A stretch of 34,815 bases of DNA, taken from contig JAMCTA010000097.1 in NCBI GenBank assembly GCA_023381895.1, positions 1 through 34,815 of the forward strand, read 5' to 3'. The notes under the pieces were generated by a model, which saw only the letters and a list, made by a program, of their open reading frames with translations, had not been told where the DNA came from and did no database searches. Below, in pieces: positions 9,013 through 16,287 of the stretch (its first letter is position 1; every line of letters begins with the position of its first letter). This stretch comes from Chloroflexota bacterium. GTDB lineage: Bacteria > Chloroflexota > UBA4733. Position numbers and translations under genes: made by a program.

Positions 9013-9031
9013 ACGGCGTGAGCCACGCCGT
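9013..9031. promoter_or_regulatory. Perfect 8-bp inverted repeat in leader of isomerase gene
   Basis: ACGGCGTG, a three-base AGC loop and CACGCCGT form a perfect, GC-rich stem-loop ending 38 bases before the GTG of the downstream isomerase. It could be a leader hairpin or an operator. No T-run follows, so a classical terminator is unlikely. Confidence 0.4.
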
Positions 9032-9069
9032 GAACGGCGACGCATGGACATCTAGAAAGTTGCACCACC

Positions 9070-9882
9070 GTGCTGAAGGGAATCTGTCTGGGAAGCCTCG
9101 CGGGTGAAAGCTTCCGCGAGAAGATGGAGCTTGCCAAGCGTGCTGGCTTCGACGCTGTGGAGCTTGGTAATCTCAATGCCACCGGGGTCGTGACTCCAGA
9201 AATGACCGACGCGGACGTACGCGCACTGCGACCCATTCTGGAAGACACACTGCCCGTCCACGGGATGTTTGCCGGAGATGCCTGGAAGCTGCCGCTCACG
9301 GACAACGATCCGGTCGTGCGTCAGCAGGGGCTGGATCTCATGTACCGTTCTGTCGAGGTTGCGCAGGTCCTCGGCATGACATCACTCCTCGTGGTCCCGG
9401 GAATCGTCACTCCACAGGTCTCTTATGAGCGCGCTTATGAGAGGGCGCTCACCGCACTGCAGAAGCTTGCTGCCCATAATCGTGGCTCTGGCATTGTCAT
9501 CGGGATCGAGAACGTCTGGAACCGCTTCTTGCTATCGCCCCTTGAGACGGCGCGGTTCATCGATGAAATCGGTGAACCGGACTTTGGAGCTTACTTCGAC
9601 GTTGGCAACATTCTCGCGTATGGCTTCTCGGACCAGTGGATTCGAATTCTGGGACACCGTGTGAAGCGTGTGCACGTGAAAGACTATCGTGGCTCCGGAC
9701 CAACCGGCCACTTCGTTCCACTTCTCGCGGGCGATGTCGACTGGCCAGCGGTGATGATCGCCTTGCAAGAAGTTGGTTACGATAGCTATCTGACCGCCGA
9801 GATCGGACAGTTCCGACATTGCGGTTCCGAAGGCGCGTTCCAAATCTCTCGCAGTCTGGATGCTATCCTCGGCCGGAGCTAG
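9070..9882 (+). CDS. Sugar phosphate isomerase/epimerase-like TIM-barrel protein
   Basis: The 270-aa protein belongs to the xylose-isomerase-like / AP-endonuclease 2 superfamily. Metal-site segments are recognisable: GIENVWNRF (about residues 143-151), the FGAYFDVGNI block near 175, VKRVHVKDY near 200, and a final YLTAEIG glutamate. Such proteins isomerise or epimerise sugars, keto-sugars or inositols; the substrate is not assignable. Its GTG start has only a weak ribosome site. The amidohydrolase gene starts 50 bases downstream, and the pair probably forms one operon. Confidence 0.85.
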   Translation: MLKGICLGSLAGESFREKMELAKRAGFDAVELGNLNATGVVTPEMTDADVRALRPILEDTLPVHGMFAGDAWKLPLTDNDPVVRQQGLDLMYRSVEVAQVLGMTSLLVVPGIVTPQVSYERAYERALTALQKLAAHNRGSGIVIGIENVWNRFLLSPLETARFIDEIGEPDFGAYFDVGNILAYGFSDQWIRILGHRVKRVHVKDYRGSGPTGHFVPLLAGDVDWPAVMIALQEVGYDSYLTAEIGQFRHCGSEGAFQISRSLDAILGRS

Positions 9883-9931
9883 TCTCGCCGTGTGCGGCGA
9901 GCTGCAACGCAGACTGACAGGAGTCGATCGT

Positions 9932-10732
9932 GTGGTAATCGTCGACACGCACTGTCACGTGTCGCAGCTGTGGTATGAGCCGGTCGAGTCGCTGCTGTTT
10001 CAAATGGAACGCCACAGTATCGGCTGCGCCGTACTCATTCAGATGATGGGCGAGTACGACAACACGTACCTGCTCGATTGCGCTCGCCGCTTTCCGGGCC
10101 GCTTTGCTCCGGTGGTGCTCGTTGACACGGACCGGCTAGATGCGTGCGATACTCTATGCCGGCTCGTCGATGCAGGTGCCAGTGGCGTGCGCTTGCGTCC
10201 AACCTCTCGGAGCCCTGGGAACGATCAGCTGGCAATTTGGCGCTGCGCAGCCGAGCTGCGCCTCCCGGTCAGCTGCCTCGGTACGGTGCAGGAGTTCGCC
10301 AGCGAAGACTTTGCTGGGATAGTGAATCAGTTCCGTGAGCTTCCCCTCGTGGTGGAACATCTCGGTGGAGTCGGAACCCTTCGCACGCGTGACGAGAATG
10401 ACTGGGCTGCCGCGGAAAGAGTCTTCGCCCTAGCACGCTTCACGAATTGCTACGTTAAGGTGACCGGGCTGGGAGAAATTCGGCGTCGGGCTCAGCCGGT
10501 GACGCGCCCTGACCCATTTCAACCGGATGCTCCGCCATGGCTGGCTCGAGCGTTGACTGCCTGGGGAGCAGATCGGGTTATGTGGGGAAGCGACTATCCA
10601 CCCGTCAGCAGCCGTGAAGGCTATGGAAATGCTCTCCGCTGGACCGTGCGCGCGCTCGAGCATCTTGGTATGTCAGAGCCAGCGACCACGCTTGGAGCGA
10701 ACGCTCTGCGCGTCTTCGCCATCGTCACCTGA
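9932..10732 (+). CDS. Amidohydrolase-family metal-dependent hydrolase
   Basis: The 266-aa TIM-barrel hydrolase of the amidohydrolase 2 family (relatives include 2-pyrone-4,6-dicarboxylate lactonase and L-fuconolactonase) has the N-terminal metal-binding motif VDTHCH. It also has a central VVEHLGG histidine and the C-terminal catalytic aspartate in MWGSDYPP. It probably hydrolyses a sugar lactone or similar ring, which would fit the preceding isomerase. I chose the GTG at 9932, with CAGGAG six bases before it, because the motif then falls at the normal distance from the N-terminus; an in-frame start at 9860 would overlap the isomerase gene. Confidence 0.82.
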   Translation: MVIVDTHCHVSQLWYEPVESLLFQMERHSIGCAVLIQMMGEYDNTYLLDCARRFPGRFAPVVLVDTDRLDACDTLCRLVDAGASGVRLRPTSRSPGNDQLAIWRCAAELRLPVSCLGTVQEFASEDFAGIVNQFRELPLVVEHLGGVGTLRTRDENDWAAAERVFALARFTNCYVKVTGLGEIRRRAQPVTRPDPFQPDAPPWLARALTAWGADRVMWGSDYPPVSSREGYGNALRWTVRALEHLGMSEPATTLGANALRVFAIVT

Positions 10733-10895
10733 ATCTCGGTGCAGGCCCTGCTTAGCAACGCGGCCCTCGTGCTTGCTAACCGTGCCCTTCTCACGACGGT
10801 AATGCTGAAGCTGTAGCTCTTCCACACTGTCGCCGACCACCCAGCTGAGCCACGATCGCCCTTGCCTGGTCTGGACTTGCGCGATACACAGATTC

Positions 10896-10923
10896 TTGCA
10901 TATATGCGATACTACGATAATAT
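10896..10923 (+). promoter_or_regulatory. Promoter with palindromic operator for rhodanese-arsR
   Basis: TTGCAT (10896-10901) and TAATAT (10918-10923), spaced by 16 bases, make a reasonable sigma-70-type promoter 42 bases before the rhodanese start. A perfect 10-bp palindrome, GCATATATGC (10898-10907), overlaps the -35 side. This is a plausible site for the ArsR-family repressor encoded two genes down. Confidence 0.5.
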
Positions 10924-10964
10924 CTATCTGCCGTCTTCTTATCTGGGAAAGGACAACGGACCTG

Positions 10965-11312
10965 ATGGGCTTGTTTGGGCGGCTCTTCGGCAGTGGGGGG
11001 CACGACGGCACGAGCGTGAACGTCAGCGAGGCGCATAGGCGTCAGCAGGCGGGTGCGCTCATTGTGGACGTCCGCGAGTTAGAGGAGTGGATTGAGGGCC
11101 ACGTGCCAGGAGCCAAGCATATCCCACTGGGGCGCTTGGCCGTGAAGCTGCACGAGCTACCCCGCGATTGCGAGCTGCTGCTGCTCTGTCGCAGTGGTAA
11201 CCGCTCCGGCGTCGCAGTAAGTCTCCTCCAGCGCCATGGCTTCAGCAACGTCTGCAACGTTGCCGGCGGCATCGTTGCCTGGGAGCGGGCTGGCTTACCG
11301 ACACAGCGGTAG
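10965..11312 (+). CDS. Single-domain rhodanese sulfurtransferase
   Basis: The 115-aa rhodanese-like protein has active-site loop CRSGNR (Cys75-Arg80), preceded by the substrate-side motif IVDVRELEEW and followed by VCNVAGGIVAW. It transfers sulfane sulfur from thiosulfate or a persulfide to a thiol acceptor in the cytoplasm; no signal peptide is visible. I chose the ATG at 10965 (AAAGGA upstream) over an in-frame ATG at 10896 that would lie inside the promoter. The ArsR-family gene starts 29 bases downstream, so the pair is probably co-transcribed, an arrangement common in sulfide or persulfide response. Confidence 0.9.
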   Translation: MGLFGRLFGSGGHDGTSVNVSEAHRRQQAGALIVDVRELEEWIEGHVPGAKHIPLGRLAVKLHELPRDCELLLLCRSGNRSGVAVSLLQRHGFSNVCNVAGGIVAWERAGLPTQR

Positions 11313-11341
11313 AGTTGCTGAGAATCGTAGGGAGGTACAGG

Positions 11342-11683
11342 ATGGATGTGAAGGACTGGCAAGCGGCTGCGGGTTTCGATCTCTTCGAGCGCCAGGCCAG
11401 ACTGTGCCAAGTTCTCGCAGATCCCAAGCGACTGCGGCTCCTGCACGTCCTGCGCCACGGGGAGCGGACTGTAGGAGATCTCGCCGGCATGATCGAAGTG
11501 AGCTATTCCAACGTGTCACAACACCTGGCCATCATGCGTGAGGCAGGCCTAGTGAGTACGCGACGGGAAGGCACAAGTATCTTCTATCACATCACCTACC
11601 CGCAGATCGTCGCGGCGTGCGACATGGTGCGCCTCGTGCTTCAAGCTCAGCTCGAGGAGGCCGCTGCTCTGGCGAAGCGCTAG
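11342..11683 (+). CDS. ArsR-family winged-helix repressor
   Basis: The 113-aa winged-helix regulator carries LADPKRLRLLHVL, the recognition helix region SYSNVSQHLAIMREAGLV, and the wing RREGTSIFYHI. It has two cysteines, Cys22 just before the LADPKR block and Cys93 in the last helix. It lacks the classical arsenite motif ELCVCD. With a rhodanese immediately upstream, a role in sensing sulfide or persulfide (as in the SqrR/BigR group) is reasonable but inferred. The ATG at 11342 has an excellent AGGGAGGT ribosome site, which decides it over an in-frame start at 11315. Likely regulates its own operon. Confidence 0.88.
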   Translation: MDVKDWQAAAGFDLFERQARLCQVLADPKRLRLLHVLRHGERTVGDLAGMIEVSYSNVSQHLAIMREAGLVSTRREGTSIFYHITYPQIVAACDMVRLVLQAQLEEAAALAKR

Positions 11684-12379
11684 TACCCCGTGTTACCTGT
11701 GTTTGTGATCGGTTCCGCGATAGTACGTCGTCGTGCCGCACCGTGGTGGGCCACCCGGCAAATCACGGGTCACAAGACACTAGCAACCGCGGCCACAGGA
11801 TTTTCAAGAGAATGACCCTGGAGGCACTCCCACCTTCTGGACATCCCCAGCGGGAGCCATTCCCGGGCTTTTCTCCTACCCGTTGCGGGCAGCCCGGGCC
11901 CATCCAGGCCGACCCGGAGCTGCGCCTGGTCAACCCGGCGACGACACTTTTTCTGATCGTCAGGCACTCCTAAAGGTGGCCTGTCCTCCACGTCGGTGTA
12001 TGATACTCCTCCGCTACGACGACACCGTTGTGGCTCGCGATCATCCACCACCCTGAGGCTGGCATGACCTCGTGAGACAGTGCTGAGTACGACTTTGTAG
12101 GATTCAGCAGAACATGATTGGAGAGTGCCATTAACTGACAGGAACTGTAAAAGTAGATTCATGCACGGAAGCGAACGAAACCCGTACAGGTCGGTGTTGA
12201 GCGCGAGTGACTCGCCCCGCGCTGCCAGTTGTTTGGTGGCGGACTGGTCGCCATACAGGTGGTGTGCAGCGAGCGATGGCCTGTGAGCGTCTCCAGCCCA
12301 ATGAGGTCACCGCAGTGAGCACAGTACAGGAAAGGATGGCGCTCAGCCGGCGATTCGCGCCACAGCTGGCACGGGCGAC
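11684..12379. other. 696-base region without a convincing gene; one hairpin and one Cys/His ORF
   Basis: The open frames here have low-complexity, protein-unlike sequences. Two details stand out. First, 11862-11898 can fold with CCCGGGCT pairing AGCCCGGG around an inner CCCG/CGGG hairpin. Second, an open minus-strand frame of about 70 codons, ending at a TGA at 12159-12161, reads HPFLYCAHCGDLIGLE and later HRSLHTTC, a zinc-knuckle-like spacing. I find no start codon or ribosome site for that frame, so it may be a gene remnant or chance. No RNA gene or mobile element is recognisable. Confidence 0.4.
11862..11898. promoter_or_regulatory. Nested inverted repeat downstream of the arsR gene
   Basis: An 8-bp perfect outer stem (CCCGGGCT and AGCCCGGG) encloses a 4-bp inner stem (CCCG and CGGG) with a TTG loop. 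It begins 178 bases after the arsR stop and has no adjacent T-run; role unknown. Confidence 0.35.
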
Positions 12380-13303
12380 TTAGAGAAAGCCAACCTTGCG
12401 CAGATGATCGACTGAACGTTGCAGACGCTCCTGTCGTTGCTCCAGCGTCAACTCCGGTTCGCCTTCGATACCCTCCAGTTCGATGCTGAAGGGACCGAAG
12501 AAACCGCCATCATTGAGGATGCGACCGACAGCGGCGAAATCCACAGCGCCGCCGTCGCCGAGGGCGGGGAAGTACCAGTCACGCAATTGTCCCCGGCTGT
12601 CCTTCAGGTGAACGTGGCCGATGTAGGGCACTACGGAGCGCAACTCAGTAAGAACGTCGGCACCCTCGTTGTAGTAGAGGACATTGGCGGTATCGAAGTT
12701 CAGCTTCACTGACGGATGCTGCAACTCTTGCATGGTGCGCAACATCTGAGCGGCGTTGACGGTGACGCCGGGATGGGTCTCCAGGCAGACGGTGAGGTTG
12801 CGCGCTGCCGCGTAGTCGCCAACCTCGCGTAGCGTGGCGATGAGAGCTGGACGGTCTTCTTCTGTCGCTTCGCCGCCACTGCCAATGATGAGGCACATAC
12901 CGAGTCGCTGTGCCATGTCCAGCCGAGCCTTGAAGCGGGCGACGCCGACCGGATCACGCATGTTGTCGCCGCCGTTGCCGGTGATGGCCTGTACACCGTG
13001 CGCCTGGAGTGTCTGGCGCAAGTGCGCTTCACGCTCCGGCCCCATAGTCTCATTGGCCACGACGTCCGTCGGCACGATCACCTGCCCCCCGTGCCCACGC
13101 ATGGCCAGTTCAATATGATCGAGGCCTAGCTTTGGCACCAGCTCCAGCGCTGCCGCCATGCCGTAGCGTCCGTAACAGTTGGTGAAGATCTCCAGAAGAT
13201 TGCCTGCTATGATGCGACCCTCATTTCTCTGTCCCTCGCGGCAAGAAGTTGTGACGCTCAACCTGCCATAGCCGAGCGTTGAATCCTTGTGCGCACACGT
13301 CAC
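12380..13303 (-). CDS. Sugar phosphate isomerase/epimerase (TIM barrel)
   Basis: The protein, up to 307 aa, is of the xylose-isomerase-like TIM-barrel family. Recognisable parts are LLEIFTNCYGRYG, LDHIELAMRGHGG, VCLETHPG, KLNFDTANVLYYNEG, YIGHVHLKDSRG and FSIELEGIEGEPELT, providing the expected Glu/Asp/His metal ligands. The start is doubtful. The GTG at 13303 overlaps the ceramidase remnant by four bases and adds about 33 residues that look non-native. A TTG at 13261 is possible. The best ribosome-like site (GAGGG) sits just before an ATC at 13213, right where family homology begins, hinting at a rare start codon. The true N-terminus is unresolved. Confidence 0.82.
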   Translation of the reverse strand: MTCAHKDSTLGYGRLSVTTSCREGQRNEGRIIAGNLLEIFTNCYGRYGMAAALELVPKLGLDHIELAMRGHGGQVIVPTDVVANETMGPEREAHLRQTLQAHGVQAITGNGGDNMRDPVGVARFKARLDMAQRLGMCLIIGSGGEATEEDRPALIATLREVGDYAAARNLTVCLETHPGVTVNAAQMLRTMQELQHPSVKLNFDTANVLYYNEGADVLTELRSVVPYIGHVHLKDSRGQLRDWYFPALGDGGAVDFAAVGRILNDGGFFGPFSIELEGIEGEPELTLEQRQERLQRSVDHLRKVGFL

Positions 13304-13684
13304 TCGTTATTTATTTCGGTGGAGTCATGCCGTATCCGCGGCTTTGCCTCCTTACGTACTGCTCCCGCCATTGTAGTCGTGCCAGACCTCTGCCATAAGT
13401 CGTGTGCTGCTACCATCAGGCGCTCCGTCGCGCCTGGCGCCAGTCGGGTCCACGGTCCGAGCGAAGTCTCATAGCCGCCAAGGTCGTAGCCGTTCGCGTA
13501 GGCGACGCTGCCTTCAAGTCCAGCCCAACTGGCAGAACAACTCGTCAGAGAGGGCCACGATGAGCGTTTCACCCAGTCGCAGCACCTGGATCTCGTAGGG
13601 AATGTCCTCGGTTCCTAAGTCAATCAGCCGTAACGCTTCACGTGCCGGCTGGGCCTGCTGGTATACGGCGCCTTCAACCCTCAT
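13300..13684 (-). pseudogene. Degraded C-terminus of a neutral/alkaline-ceramidase-like gene
   Basis: Two minus-strand frames read like consecutive parts of one protein. The first (13684 to a TGA at 13514) contains PYEIQVLRLGETLIVALSDE and ELFCQLGW. The second (from about 13530 to 13300, shifted frame) contains VAYANGYDLGGYE, then LAPGATERLMVAAHDLW. Neutral ceramidase-like proteins have the same order (IQVLRxGD, GLPGE, ANGYxGYxPT, GGYE, LxPGAGExLV). Here the segment after ANGY is deleted, a frameshift lies near 13525, and an upstream stop precedes the first fragment. It is therefore a non-functional remnant. The family assignment is from memory of conserved blocks. Confidence 0.6.
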
Positions 13685-13807
13685 CCACGAAGAACCTGTC
13701 TGCCGTCCCCCTGGCAGGGTACCAGCACTCTGTCATCACAAGCGGCGTGGGGTTGGTCAGTGCGCATCGAGCAGATCTCACTGTGTAAAGGACATCAGCA
13801 GGCCGAT

Positions 13808-14968
13808 CTACTTTGCCCGTTCGTACTGCACGGGCCAGCTAACCGCGTCCGGCACGCCGAGTGTCTTGGCGGCATGCATCGGGAAGTAGGGGTCGCGGAG
13901 AAACTCCCGCGCCATGACGATGAGATCGGCTTTGTCCTCTTCTAGAATCCGCTCGGCCTGCTCCGCCGTGGTGATGAGTCCAACGGTGGCAGTCTTGATG
14001 CCGGCTTCCTGTCGGATACGCTCGGAAAAAGGCACCTGATAACCGGGTCCCAATTGGATCTGCTGTTGTGGAACAAGACCACCGCTGGAACAGTCGATCA
14101 CATCGACGCCACGTTCAACCAGCGCCCGGGCAAGACGAACGCTGCTGTCAAGGTCCCACCCTCCATCAACCCAATCGGTGGCGGAGATACGGAGGAAAAG
14201 TGGCTTGTCTGCGGGCCACTGGATACGCACTGCCTCTGCTACCTCCAGTGTCAGACGTATCCGGTTTTCGAAGCTCCCACCGTAGCGATCAGCGCGCTGA
14301 TTGCTGAGAGGTGACAAGAACTCATGTAGCAAGTAGCCGTGAGCAGCGTGGATCTCGATGACATCAAACCCGCAACGATTGGCACGAGCGGCGGCGGTGC
14401 CGAACGCCGCTACGACGTCAGCGATATCCCTCTGAGTCATCTCACGGGGAACACGGTAGTCGGCATTGAAGGGAATAGGACTCGGTGCGATGGGTGTCCA
14501 CCCTCCTTCCGCGTCGGCAACGCCGCGGTGCCCTTCCCAAGGGCGAGCCGTGCTCGCTTTACGTCCCGCGTGGGCGAGCTGGATGCCGATCGCCGCACCC
14601 TGCGCCCGCACGAAGGCGACCGTCGCTGCGAGGGCGGCAGCGTGAGCGTCAGACCAGAACCCCAGGTCTTGAGGAGAGATCCGGCCTTCCGGGCTGACCG
14701 CTGCCGCTTCGGTAACGACCAGGCCGGCTCCGCCCACAGCTCGGCTACCCAGATGAACGAAGTGCCAGTTGGTCGCAAGGCCATCGCTCGCCTCACACGA
14801 ATACTGGCACATCGGGCTGACCACAAGCCGGTTGCGGAGCGCGAAGCCACGCAACTGCAACGGCTGGAAGAGTCGGGGCAACTGCGTGGAACCGGAAATC
14901 GAATTAGTCTCGTCCGGCAGCCCAGCAAGATGTCCAGATGCAGATATCTTGGAGAGAGGAGTAACCAT
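13808..14968 (-). CDS. Old Yellow Enzyme family NADH:flavin oxidoreductase (YqjM-like)
   Basis: The 386-aa FMN-dependent ene-reductase is of the thermophilic-like/YqjM class, reducing activated C=C bonds with NAD(P)H. It has SPMCQYS with the class-specific Cys54 next to the flavin, QLAHAGRKAS, the substrate-binding AAHGYLLHEFLSP region, RADRYGGSFENR, and a C-terminal VMAREFLRDPY phosphate-binding segment. I start at the ATG at 14968; an in-frame GTG at 14989 adds seven residues, and AAGGA lies 12 bases before the ATG. About 30 N-terminal residues precede the normal RLFQPL start, so the real start could be further in. It is isolated between the ceramidase remnant and a 204-base gap in which I see nothing. 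Confidence 0.88.
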   Translation of the reverse strand: MVTPLSKISASGHLAGLPDETNSISGSTQLPRLFQPLQLRGFALRNRLVVSPMCQYSCEASDGLATNWHFVHLGSRAVGGAGLVVTEAAAVSPEGRISPQDLGFWSDAHAAALAATVAFVRAQGAAIGIQLAHAGRKASTARPWEGHRGVADAEGGWTPIAPSPIPFNADYRVPREMTQRDIADVVAAFGTAAARANRCGFDVIEIHAAHGYLLHEFLSPLSNQRADRYGGSFENRIRLTLEVAEAVRIQWPADKPLFLRISATDWVDGGWDLDSSVRLARALVERGVDVIDCSSGGLVPQQQIQLGPGYQVPFSERIRQEAGIKTATVGLITTAEQAERILEEDKADLIVMAREFLRDPYFPMHAAKTLGVPDAVSWPVQYERAK

Positions 14969-15172
14969 ATGAAGAAAAATTCCTTCCACTACAAGGCGTG
15001 AAGTGCGCTCGAGCAGGCACGAGGTCTCTCATCCGAGTGGCACACCGGCTTGCAGCGCAACGCGTGCTGAAACAAATACCAGAGAATGGCGATCGCATCG
15101 CCAGGCGACGCGTCCCACTCCCCGAATGCACAGCCCGGTTCGCACTGGACTACGTGCTCAGCCGGATTGTCG

Positions 15173-16087
15173 TCATCGGGTGATGTCTAGTATGGCTTTG
15201 CCATTGATCTTACGGCCCAGCAACAGCTGCACTGCCTCGGCTGACCGCTCCCAGCTTCCACGCCAGTCTATCTGAGGATCCAACGCACCAGATTGGACGA
15301 GACCGGCCAGGTAGGCCAGGTCTGGTCCGATAGGACCACCCTCGCCTCGCATCGTGAAGCTGACCAAACTCCGGTGCGGTCCAACCGTGCTGTACGGAGC
15401 GAACGTCGTCGCCTGGCCGGAAGCGGCGCCTATGGAGATGACGCTACCGCCGGCTTCGAGCAAGCCAAAAGCAGTTGCAAGCATCTGACCGCCCACGGTC
15501 TCGATCACTGCAAACACGGGCTTGGTCACCACATCGATGCTAGTGACGATTTCGTCCGCACCGAGAGTGGTCAAACCAGCGCCACGTGCTTCACTGCCCA
15601 CGACGGCGATGATGTACGCACCGGCGCGGTGAGCAAGCTGCACCGCAAAGCGACCGACACCACCTGATGCGCCCGTCACGAGCACACGCCGGCCGAGCAG
15701 ACTGCCAGCTACGCGCAACGCCCGCAATGCCGTCACGCCGGCCACTGGTAGAGCAGCGGCTGCTCCGATATCCACGTCCGCAGGAAGTTCAGCAAGGTCC
15801 CGCACGTCGACGGCACGGAGCTCAGCCCAACCACGGGCAGGTCCGTTGGTCACCACTCTGGTTCCGACGGCCGGCCCATCTTGTGCCGCAGCCTGAATGA
15901 CCGTCCCGGCAGCATCCCATCCGAGCACCGTGCCGGCGGCGACCCGGGCGATCTGGTTCACCTCACCGCGATTAAGGGAGACGGCCTCGACGTGGATCAG
16001 ACACTCACCTGGCTTGGTTGTAGGATCTGGTACCTCGGCGATACGAAGGCGTCCGGGGGCGTCGGGAGCGACGACAAGTGCGCGCAC
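15173..16087 (-). CDS. MDR-family (quinone oxidoreductase-like) alcohol dehydrogenase
   Basis: The 304-aa medium-chain reductase lacks the zinc lobe. It begins MRALVVAPDAPGRLRI and contains GWDAAGTVIQAA, the LPVAGVTALRAL block, the nucleotide site VTGASGGVGRFAVQLA, and GGSVISIGAASG. It probably reduces quinones or enones with NADPH. The GTG start has an ideal AAGGAGGAATCAAC upstream. It is the last leftward gene of the long ROK-headed array, 200 bases after the serine hydrolase. That gap is large enough for a separate promoter, so membership in the operon is uncertain. It is only distantly similar to the other MDR protein at 2526. Confidence 0.86.
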   Translation of the reverse strand: MRALVVAPDAPGRLRIAEVPDPTTKPGECLIHVEAVSLNRGEVNQIARVAAGTVLGWDAAGTVIQAAAQDGPAVGTRVVTNGPARGWAELRAVDVRDLAELPADVDIGAAAALPVAGVTALRALRVAGSLLGRRVLVTGASGGVGRFAVQLAHRAGAYIIAVVGSEARGAGLTTLGADEIVTSIDVVTKPVFAVIETVGGQMLATAFGLLEAGGSVISIGAASGQATTFAPYSTVGPHRSLVSFTMRGEGGPIGPDLAYLAGLVQSGALDPQIDWRGSWERSAEAVQLLLGRKINGKAILDITR

Positions 16088-16287
16088 GTTGATTCCTCCT
16101 TAACTGAGCACCGCTGAGCCATTCTGTTGATGCCGTAGGCCTGGAGTGGTGGGTCGTCTCGCGGCAGCACCAGTATCCACTTTCCATAAAAGCACCCTAT
16201 TAGTGTGCCCTACTTCTCAACTTTCACTACGCTCAGCAAGAAGTGAGCCGTGACGCAGTACCGGCGGAGTGGCACTGCACTTTCGCT

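Noticed and set aside
14339..15001. 220-codon plus-strand frame opposite the Old Yellow Enzyme
   Set aside because: Shadow of a well-conserved gene; low-complexity translation and no ribosome site.
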